The notes beneath the pieces were generated by a model. The model saw only the letters and a list, made by a program, of their open reading frames with translations, was not told the DNA's origin and did not search any database. The position numbers and the translations under genes are program-made. This document shows positions 44,641-55,500 of a DNA stretch of 64,000 nucleotides, in pieces; position 1 is the first letter of the stretch; every line of letters starts with the position of its first letter. The stretch is from the NCBI GenBank assembly GCA_963576475.1, contig OY754981.1, forward strand, positions 18,752,570 to 18,816,569, given 5' to 3'. This DNA is from Molanna angustata (Eukaryota; Arthropoda; Insecta; Trichoptera; Molannidae).

Positions 44641-45724
44641 TATAATGTACACAGAACTGATACATTAATAATTAAAATAATTAAAAAATCGTTCCAGATT
44701 AAACGCTGTTCATTTCATAAAATTTAGAACTTTGGTGTTGCCCAATTTTAGCCATTGTGAATCCTGTTGATTTTTTGGAAGTCAAATTGTTACTCCTCCA
44801 AGTCAAATTGTGTATTTTATATTTTATTTGGGTATTTTGTATGGTTTATTTTAGTCAAATTCTTTAAAATTATTAAAAGGTTCTTTTATTTACAGTTTTT
44901 TCCAAGTTTACAGTATATTTTTTGTTTTTTTTCAACGAAAAAAGTATTTTTTTTATTTTTATAAATTTCCAAAATTGTATAATAAATAGCAACATTCCCA
45001 ATAATCCCAATCACTCGGAAACTGCAGATTCCCTACTTTGGATTGACGTTATGTTGATCACTTGTTTTCTTTTTATTCGGATTCAATGGCTGTGGTAATA
45101 ATATACGGACTTACATTTTATTGATTGTGTGCCCCGGATGTGTAATATATAGGTCAACCCTTGAAAAGTTACTTTCGTTCAGTATGTGTTTTCTAATTCT
45201 AACTGGGAATTTTGCAATGTTTTTTTAAAGTTGGTGTATTTTATTTAACATCGTGATCATCGCCATTAGTTAAGTTAGCCATTGCGGGTGACAGCCAAAA
45301 ACGTGGTTTCGTTATTTATCTTGTGTCCTTGTAAAGTAATCGGCATTCTTAAAAATTACATTATTGTGTACAACTTTTATTTGTTTAGTCCAGCTTGCGT
45401 GACTTTGTAAAATTCATTTATGTTATTTTTGGCGGGAACCTTGTTATCTACGGTGTGACCACAAGCTGTCATACCCAGTCATATCAGTTAACTTAGTTCG
45501 ATTCTAACTTATAAATGAATATTGTTTATTTGAGTCCAATATTGAAAGATACCAAAAAAATATTTTCGTAAAAATATTCTCAATTTCGCAATGCGTTTTT
45601 CTGTTTCCAAGGACTTTCTTATCTACGTAAGAAGATTTATACGCATAATTCATTGTCTTTTTATTAAAAAAATATCTTTTGGCATATACGCATTTGCCTT
45701 AATAATTTTGTTTTATCTTTATAG
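44641..45724. promoter_or_regulatory. Divergent promoter region between mRpL19 and TTLL4
   Basis: Only ~1.1 kb separates the two start codons and no other gene lies between, so transcription starts of both must fall here (inference). The 5' UTR of mRpL19 begins just right of 44,640. TTLL4 has a non-coding first exon upstream, because its ATG exon begins at a splice acceptor (TTTATCTTTATAG, 45,712-45,724). No unambiguous TATA or initiator was identified. T-rich tract at 44,880-44,960. Confidence 0.55.
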
Positions 45725-46523
45725 ATTTCGTCATAGGATATACCCAGAACATGGATAACAGATCTGGTTACGATCATCAGTACAGAGAAGAGGGGGGTGT
45801 TCTGTCGTGTTGCGCATCTTGCTATTGTTATGAAGGTGGTACACCATCTCGCGCTCGACGGCGTTGTATGAGCGAAGGTCTAGAGAGATCTCCATATGAT
45901 GTCAACCCCTGCGCCCTGGACTGGCAACGCAATAGACAGACTGTCAGTCCGTACTCCTCTCGTCAAGAATCAAGGAAGCTCCTACAGTGTTCAAACAGAG
46001 CCCATATAAAGTGTCCCAACAGGCTTAGGGAAACTCAAATAGTGACTGAATCTTCTTATCGTCAAGACAATTTAGTGCAGTACAGTGTATGTAATATAAA
46101 TGGTGATTCTCTTCGAATTAGAAGGTCCCCAAGTAAAACAATGAGTACCAATGTATATGTCTGTCGGGACAGTAATGGCAGGCGGGGCTATTGCTGTGAT
46201 AATAATCTCTCCAAGACTATCTCCCCCAGTAAATTCATCAAAAACGAGGAACCTCGCTTATCCAACGACTCTATAGTCGTTCAATTGGTGGAGCCTAGGC
46301 CTAAATCTACAGACTTGTCTCAGCCCAAAACTCCTCTCAAGTCCATTCTTGTGAACAAGAGCAGGAGAAGTGCATCTCCCAGTTACTTTAGGAAATCAAC
46401 CAAAGGAAAGCCACCTCCTGATTGGACAGAAGCCAACGGTAGGCAGCCGTATAATGAAGCCAAAAGACGTGTGCGAGCAAGAAGTGAGTCAGAAAAGAAT
46501 GCGTGCCTCTTAGCTAATGACAG
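45725..46523 (+). CDS. TTLL4: TTLL4 first coding exon: Cys- and Ser/Arg-rich N-terminus
   Basis: The exon opens at the acceptor before 45,725, has 26 bases of 5' UTR, then ATG. 257 full codons plus 2 bases; the donor is CAG|GTGAGT. Near the start is a cysteine cluster, SCCASCYCYEG. The rest is Ser/Arg/Lys-rich with RS-type and SP sites (RRSPSK, SASPSYFRK), predicted to be disordered. I recognise no domain. A Cys cluster could be lipidated or bind metal; both are guesses. Confidence 0.88.
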
Positions 46524-49500
46524 GTGAGTTTTCAATCTCCTTCGTCTATTTATTTATTGTATGGCATAATGAATTTACAATACATTAAAATCAAATTAAT
46601 AAATGCACGAATACAAAACAAAATATGATCATATATATTCAGGTCGAGGCCCCCGAGCCAGTCCACAAATGCAGGCGTCGTCATTTCATCTATTGATAAA
46701 CCTTGGTATATGTACATAATTATTATAATAAATATACAAAAATAGAATTAACAGAAAAGTATGTGGGTTTTCTTAGGTTCACTTACTTAATTTTAAATTT
46801 TCCAGCAAAATGCAGGCGTCGTCTTTTCATCTATTGATAAACCTTGGTATAAGTACATAATTATTATAATAAATATACAAAAATAGAATTAACAGAAAAG
46901 TATGAGGGTTTTCTTTGGTTCACTTACTTAATTTTAAATTTTCTAGCAAAATGCAGGCGTCGTCATTTCATCTATTGATAAACCTTGGTATAAGTACATA
47001 ATTATTATAATAAATATACAAAAATAGAATTAACAGAAAAGTATGAGGGTTTTCTTAGGTTCACTTACTTAATTTTAAATTTTCTAGCAAAATGCCAAAA
47101 TGAAATCCATGGTCTGTACTGTATGACTAGAATAAAGTACCTATTGATAGTATAGAAATAACACTTGTTTTGTCTTCATAAACCATCAATATTATTTTGT
47201 ACTTATGTATGTTCTTAATATCTTAAGATGTTATATAACTCCATAAGATAATTATATCCATGATATGGGTAAACATGGATGGTTTTGATTTCGTCAGTTG
47301 ACCAGACTTGCCCCCCTGGTCCCTAATTTATTTTGTAAAGCTAACAAAGTAATGGTGCCGTCGGAAAAAAACTTCCATCACTAAACAGCGCAATATAAAT
47401 TTTGATTATTGTAAATATTATAGATTGGCAGTTAAGTTTGTATTTAATTGTTCATGTCACAACTGCCCTGTTTTTTTAACACTTTGGTTAGTATTAGATT
47501 AATTCTGCCGCCGACTGGCATGGCACAGTTGGTAAGTTGGTTGACTTCTGTGCAACCTGGGTTTGATCCCCAGCAGTGGAGAAATCCATTTCTCATGCAA
47601 GTAGTGTTTCTCTAGGTTTGAAACACTGGTTAGTTAGCAGAAATTGCTATATGACAATAAACTTGCCACTTGCTCAGGGTGCAAGGAAGTATTTAATATG
47701 ATTATAATTATACATGATTTTTTGTACATATTTTACAAAATAATTATTTATCATGTGGAAGTGTATTTTCTTCAAAAACTTCCTAGTTTTTAAATCTTTA
47801 AGCATTACTTACTTTACTTTTTGTGTGGCTACGGCTTTTTCTGCGCCTTTGGTTGCGTCATCGAGTATTTTCCTTCTACACTCTTGGCTCCCGTTCGGCC
47901 AGCCACTTCACAGCCTCTGGAGTCGCCCTATGGATGTCCATCCAGTCTCCTTCATACCTCCGTATCGGGCACTCCTCTACTAGATGCTGGATAGTTTGGC
48001 TTCTTGCTCCACAGTCACATTCCGGAGAATATCTTTTTCTCCATTTCCACATTTGATAGTTACATCGTCCTTGACCTGTACGAATTCTGTTTTGCTGAAT
48101 CCAAACTTTTCGGGGAAGGTTATTACCTGGGACCCTTTCGTTAGGGTATTGAATAATGTGTTTGTTTAATACCTGGTCTGAATCATTCCACTTCTCTTTC
48201 CATGCTCTAGGCAAGTTGAATTCACCGAGTTGCTTCGACCAAACAGGTTTTCTGGACTTCAGTCGTTGTCTTGGTGGATGGAATATATCTTGAAATGCGG
48301 GAATTGTGGGATTCTTTTCAATCTTTGTGAGTTCTCTAGCTGTAGCCTGGGTCCTGTGCAAATCAGGAGGAGCAATGCTCGAAAGCACAGGGTGCCACGG
48401 GAGTGCAGTTGGCCTTACGCATCCAGCATTAAAACATTAATTCTCAGTGACAAAGAAATGGAGTTTTAACACCTGCTGTACTTTGTTTTGCCGTAATGAA
48501 GCTTTTAGAAATATTTGTGCTGTGTTTAGATTAATTATTGTTTATACTTTGGCTGTCAGGCACCAGTTTAAAATAGTGCTTTCTCTATTTCATATTGTCG
48601 TTTTTGGGTGTCCCGTAAAAATAACATCTTATAGTTCAGCAATGAGACATCACTAGTCTGGATAAATATGTGCCTGTCTGTGGTTACCCCACTTTATAAC
48701 GGTATAAGGTAGATTCCACGGTAATCGATACCACATAACATAAAAATAAATAAAATAATTTAGATCTCTGTTGCATCTTAAACTGAATTAGATATGTCCA
48801 ACTTTCAGGAACAAAAGCTGAAATTTCATTATTTTAATAATAAATTGACTTTTTTATGCTTGTAGTTTCACTCTACCACGAATTGCTTTGTACAATATTT
48901 TTCGTGCGAATGTTGACAACACTGATTTACTGAATCTATGGTTCTCTTTGTTTTTATTTCTCTGTCGTTGAATTTACCGGTATTTTGTTTGTGCAATGTG
49001 TAAAATTTAAGAATTTTGGGTAAGTAATCAACGATTAATTGTCAATCAAAGTTCCTAGTGTTTTTGTGTCACACCCGTCACGAAATAAATACAAAAGTTT
49101 TGTTGTGATAGACAGTACAGCTTGCAACAAATAAAATAACTTACGAAAGTGAGGATATGTTACAAGGGAATACATTGTAATTGTTTCAACGCGTTTTTTT
49201 AATCATTCCTTGTTTGAGATGGGCTTCCTTATTTTGGTCACACCCGTCACATGTGACATGTGACAGGTGTGACCAAAATAATGAAATAATATATTTGTTT
49301 CTTCTGTGCTGGATTAAGTTGTTATTTATTATAGGCCTTTTGTACTTGCATGCTGGTGGTTACATGGTTATTTTTATTCAGGATGGAGGCTGCTTCTAGG
49401 ACGAGAAAGAGCAGAGAAAAGTTGAAAAGCAACCCTGAAAAATGGCGTTTGTTCTTAGAAAAAGAAAAAATAGACTGGTCGTTATAATAGGTTGTGGCCA

Positions 49501-52500
49501 TAGGGGCCTAGCCAGTTAAGTTGGGGTGGCCGCAGCCCCACCCTAGGATTCTGGGCAACAGGTTGGTGGCGATAACTACCTCTGCATCACTGAGCCATGG
49601 AAATCGAAGAACTGAAAGTACTGTTCGGTGGTGTACCTGAAATTCGCCAACATGAGCAACATGGGGGGCTCCCCCGTGATGATTGGTGGGCACGACCCAC
49701 TCGGCGGTAGCCCGCCATGATGATGAGACATGTGCAGCCGACGCTGCGCCTGGTGTGGAAATCGAAGAACTGTAAAGTACTACAGGCGTAGCGAAGACTC
49801 CCTGTGATAGTCTAGTGTACCGTGGCGCTGTCGGGAGGGTAACCCTCGCCGAGATTGACGGGCCTCCACGATTGTGGTTGGACGACTCTTAGTGGTAGTG
49901 GTATGAAATATGCATGATAATAGTTATTGTTTCATCCGGAGAGCAGCCGCTCCGGGGATGAACAGAAGGCATGTTTCTATAACGTTCCCAATGGAGTGGG
50001 GTAGGTGACTGCGACTTTTCCTAATGGTGGCTTTTTGCTACCAGCCATGGCAAAGGTGCTGTTGATGGGTTGGGTGCCACAGCTAAACGTCGATTGTGGA
50101 ATGCGATCAGATCTCGCCAGACTTTTATAAACACAGCATGGGACTGTTATAATTACTTGTCTTCAAACCCAAAAGGTGTAATTTATTTGTTTGCAAGCAG
50201 CATTGACATGATGAAAATTGCAAAGATAGGTTAATGGTGCGGTGGGACAACTTAAATATGTTGCATAATGTACAGAAAAATCACTTTTTTCAATATTATG
50301 GAGGAAATTGGATATCTAGTGGATTGACAGGCACCATCCCAAAAGAGAAATCGCTACTCTTTAAAGATAAACTTTTATATGAAGATGTCTATGATAGCTC
50401 TGATACTGATGAAGCTAAATAATGACTTAAAATTCCCTAATAATGATTTTTATTTACAAATTTCCATCCCCTTTGAATATTTTTGATAAATAAAAGATGT
50501 ATGTTGCATAAAACTGACCAGAGTTTCAACGATTTTTCAACTTGTCACACCCGTCACAAACTGTTGTCACACCCGTCACAACATATTCCTGATCATAACT
50601 AGTAAATAAAAATTATTTACACAAAATTTATAGTTGGATATTGTCAAGAAATTAGTATTCTTAGGCACCAGTATGTTTTTTCTTCTACAAGCTGTTTCAA
50701 TTTGCTAAACGAAGGCAAAACATTCATCCCTCTACAAGTTTTGTTCGCGTGCTCGTCACACCCGTCACAGTGATACAATAGCTTCAAACATAAAGACTAT
50801 AAACATTTTGAACAATATTTAAATAAGATTTTTTCCATAGTATAACAAATGTGACCATAAAGAAATTATCATTATTTGCTCAATTTATATTAAAAATACT
50901 AAAAAGAAAAAGTTGAAATGTCACACCCGTCACCATGAAATGACCCATAAATGAATAAATACTCTGGCAAGTATATAAAAAAAAACTTGTGTTACTACAC
51001 AATATAATATATTTCTTTTATTTTTTCAGTTGCAAATATGGTTCGTGCTGTTCGGCTGTATTAAAGAAAGCTCGTGGTAAATCTCCTCCACCACGTGGAG
51101 CACATGAAACTCGTTCAGCAAAGGAATTACTCGGAAATAAATATTCCTATGACACAAATCAATGTCAATATTTAGCAGCTAACAAAAAGAGAAGTCAGCC
51201 CGTCATACGAAAAGATGTTGGAGTGGTAAGAGAGCTTTAATAATTCCTCAATTTTTATAGGTTTTTTACATTGGCCTTATCAAAAAACTATACTTTATAA
51301 TTAAATTCATAAATGCTAAAAATAATGAGATATTTTTTTACTGATATTGAATTGACATTTCTGTTTTAATTTAGGGGATTCCCTATTTAAGTTATTTGGC
51401 ATGTTTTTAATATAATATTTTTATATTAAATAATAAGTAATTCCAATGTCAGTGAAATGTCTGTTCTGCAATAATTTATTTATATATTTCATTAAATATA
51501 GTTTATTTTTTATTTTATATTAATAAATAAATAAATAATGAACACTTCCTTGCACCCTGCGCAAGTGGCGAGTTTATTGCCGTATGGCAATTTCTTCCAA
51601 TTAACCAGTGTTTCCAGCCCAGAGAAGCAATATTTGCGTGAGAAATAAATTTAAATAAATTTCTCCTCTGCTGGGAATCGAACCCAGGACGCCCGCACAG
51701 AAACCGAACGGCTTACCAACTGTGCCACGGCGGTCGGCATTATATTATAGTCGGTGTATATTAGTATTACTTCTTGCAGTAATAGTTTGTTAAAATTATT
51801 CCTTTTTAAGGGTGAATGGTCGGTCTTCGACGGAGTCACACTGTCTTCCTATGGAAACCAAAATTCTAGTGGAAAACCCTCTGCGACCAAAACTTGTCAA
51901 ATGATGGGTAAAGGAAAACAACCATCGGCTAAGGTCAAATCCAGACTTCAAGCTATCAAAGCTAAGAAAGCTTCAATGGAGACGTGTTCAACTGGATCAG
52001 AATTGAGTGATGAGTATGTGTTCATTTTCATATTTTTTTAGAAATTGACCTGCTGAAAGTACTATGCTCGTGATTCCCATTCACACTACAGATTTGTCTA
52101 ACGCTTTTGAATTACAATCATAAAGATTTGTGCAGCTATATTACAATTTGTCAAACCATAATAGAAAACTCTAATACAATTTTACTTATCAATTAATTTT
52201 CTCCTCTGCATTTCTAATATCATTTTATTTAATTAATTAAACAAATTAAATTATTTTTTGTACCAAAATAATATGTAAAGCTTTCATATCACTGTGTTTG
52301 GTTGGAAAAAATGCTATATGACACCTCTAGTCAACTTGTTTACATTATGTCAACCAAGCAAAGAATTTTATAAATGTATATCTTTATGATTAAATATTGA
52401 AATTTTTGAATTGCTACTAAGAATTTTTATTTGTTCCGGACTTTCTCATTGACTATAGATATCAAGAATTATTTAAGGCAAATTTAAGAAGAATCTGTTC

Positions 52501-55500
52501 CACATAACTTGTCTTGCAGTGGCAAAGTGGGGAGCTAAAATTATTAAATTACAATTTAATATGCTGAAAGAAATAATAGGTTTCAGCATATTAAATTACA
52601 ATTTAATATGCTGAAAGAAATAATAGGTTTCAGCGATCACAGTGCTTGTGAGACAATTTATGTGCCATCGACTTTTATATATTTTTCCTTGAACACTTCT
52701 AAGGGATTTCATAGTGTTGCATCTTTGTTAATTAATTGGTTCAATTTTTTTTGTAGCGAACTAAGTGACGCCGAAGACGGTGCATCGAAAGAATCATTGG
52801 ATCGGGATTCTGATGTGTCTGTCGAACCTGTTGACCACCAGGAGTGCCTCACTAGTGATTCTGGTCCCAGTATCACTTCCACTAGCGACACTGCATCACT
52901 CAACGGCCTCACTTCAGCACTAACTGTCGGAAACACGGTCATTTCGGGTGATTATAGATTTATCTAAGTGTTCTCTGTTATCTTCTTCTTCTTCTTCCTC
53001 AGCCGTTTTGAATCCATCGTTGGATATAGGCCTCCCCCTTGCTCCTCCACATGTCTCTATTCCGGGCACATTGCATCCAATTTACTCCCACAGTCTTTCT
53101 GATGTCATCCGATCATCTAGCCTGTGGTCTTCCCACACTCCTTCCCGTTCTAGGTTGCCATTCTAGGAGTTTTTTTGTCCATCGTTGGTCAGTACATCTG
53201 GCAATATGACCTGCCTAGCTCCACTTCAGGGTAGCCATCCTTTCAGCTACGTCCACAACTTTAGTTTTCTCTCGTATCCATTTGTTTGTCTTCTGATCTC
53301 TCAATGAAATGCCCAGCATTTTTCTCTCCATGCCTCTCTGCGTAACTAACAACTTTTGCACAATTCGCTTCGTTAGGACTAGCGTTTCTGTGCCATATGT
53401 GAGAACAGGCAGGATGCATGAGTCAAATATTTTTTTCTTGAGATAATTGGGGTACTTTGGGGACTTCAAAATGTAAGAGAGTTTATTGAAAGCTGCCCAG
53501 GCAAGACCACGTCTTCTCTCTACTTCGGCCTCTTGATTCTCTTTCCCAAGCTTCATATTATGTCCTAGATAGACATAACTATCGACTCTTTCGACGGTCC
53601 TTACATCTACCAAAATGTCAAAATGTTCTCTGTTATATGTCAACTGATTTACAAATTGATACAAATATAAAATTATTTATTTTTTGTAATATATGGTAAA
53701 TATTGATTGTAAAGAGAACTCACGTTACCTACAGTTAAGTTTATTAATATGACCAACTTAAAAAAAATGTGGTTTTGAGAAATAGTGTAAATAATTAAAT
53801 CTTTAAATATTGTGTGTTCAGTAATACTACTTCTTCATAGATGACACTACTAAAGGATAAACATCAAAATAATATTATTTTAACTGACTTCAAAAATGTA
53901 GTGTGTAATCAATTTATTCTTCTTGAATTTTTCACAATCAGCCTCACGGAACCCGCCCTCGGGGTAGACCGCCAAAAAGATGGAGGGATAGCTGGGGGTC
54001 CACTTCGCAGGAAGAGCAGGCCTCTTAAAAAACAGACCTGAAGGTCTATTCAAAAGAAGAAGAAGAAGAAGAATTTTTCATTTATTTTTGATTATATAAG
54101 TAAAATAAAACTAGGTATTTTTTTTAATTTGTATATAATATATGTATATCCCTGTAAATATCCATTTTAGATAGTTTTCTCTGGCAGCTTACAGATACAA
54201 TATCAACTTATCGTATAGTGGTGACCCCAAAGTGATAAACAAGCACGTTTTTCAGATTTTATACCGTTTTACTTTTAATCTCTATCTCTAATGCATGGTT
54301 TGTGGGTGATACATTTTATTTTCAGATCAAGACACTCTCAAGTCCATGCTGCGAGCTTCATTGTTCCCCTCAGTGCCCCCCTACCTCCGCTTCCTGCCTC
54401 ACGACGCTGCCCCAGTGCTGCGCCCTCCTCTGGCTCTCCAGCGACACCTGCGCTGGAAGCTGACCACCATCACACCGCTGGTGGTGCGTCGCACTCTCCT
54501 AGCCTCGGGATTCCGCCTCATCAGAAGTGAGTCCACAGCCACAGCGGGAGGTAATCACGCCAATGCAACACCAGAGACATCACACGGTTACATTCATTTT
54601 TTATTTTATTTTATCATTTTCATTTTATTTTTCATCATTGCAGTGTCAAATATACCCTCATTCATGAAACTGTATCATTTTTATAGACAGCAAAAGACAA
54701 ATAAAAAAAAACTGCTTTTATTTTTGTGTAATTGCAAAGAATTTAATATTTTTTATTTGTTGCTACCATCAGAGTGTTACGATTTTGCATATAATATGCC
54801 CTTGAAATAAGCATTTTTTATAATTTTATTTTGATTTTTCAATAATGTCCGTATCATAGTGGAAATACGCTTTACTTCTGTGGTGATGAATTCATTATTT
54901 TTGGAAAATATTTTGGAGTTTTTAATGCATTATCCAAAATACAAATTGAAAACAAATAAATTCCTTGTTTTAAGATACTAGGTTTTTGTGTGATTTGTGT
55001 AATGTTTCCAGTTGAATTTGATTCATTGATGCCATTTCAATTGCTTGTGTCAATAGTTCTTTTATTATTATTATAGCAATTTTTGTAAATGTTTTAATAC
55101 CGCTGATAGTAATATTTCATATTTCGGAACGTCCATCCGTTAGTAAATTATAAACATACTTAAGGATATTTAGTTGAACGTAAATGGTTGCGGTAATTCA
55201 ACTTTCATTCTGTATTCCATGGTTTACATACTCCTTGCACATTTTAAAAAATTATTAGTCAGATCCGACTAAACCACAAATTACATGGTGTGAGGTTTAG
55301 TTAGCTAAAACGAGTATAAACGAAAATGCTCCTAATACCACCAAATGTATTTAACTTTATGGCCCGAATTATAGATTCATTCTCCAGCTTGAGACTGGTC
55401 TTGAGCACACGTTCTCAACCAACATGGTATTAAAGAAACAAAAGTCACTGAGCTTGATCTCAAGATAGGTCTCGAAATGTATAGAAGAGTTGAGATTGCT

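Larger units (their letters stand above)
49060..50940 (+). mobile_element. Iteron-bearing decayed element of unknown class
   Basis: Exact copies of GTCACACCCGTCAC lie at 49,068-49,081, 49,237-49,250, 50,544-50,557, 50,566-50,579, 50,755-50,768 and 50,920-50,933, all in the same orientation. An inverted copy with one change is at 49,260-49,273. Between the two groups is a broken protein-coding region (49,383-50,422). Arrays of a short motif near both ends of a coding element resemble transposase-binding subterminal repeats, but no terminal inverted repeat or target duplication was found. Boundaries are set by the outermost motifs and may be wrong. Confidence 0.6.

Noticed and set aside
44767..44964. 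Hydrophobic 65-codon ORF (F/L/K-rich)
   Set aside because: T-rich promoter-region DNA gives Phe/Leu runs by chance; no supporting signal.
46663..47093. CRISPR-like array
   Set aside because: Contiguous 141-bp units without spacers in a eukaryotic intron; a plain tandem repeat.
54291..54810. 154-codon ORF reading through the TTLL4 exon 5 donor
   Set aside because: The part after 54,526 is intron; splicing at AGAA|GTGAGT gives correct phase to exon 6.
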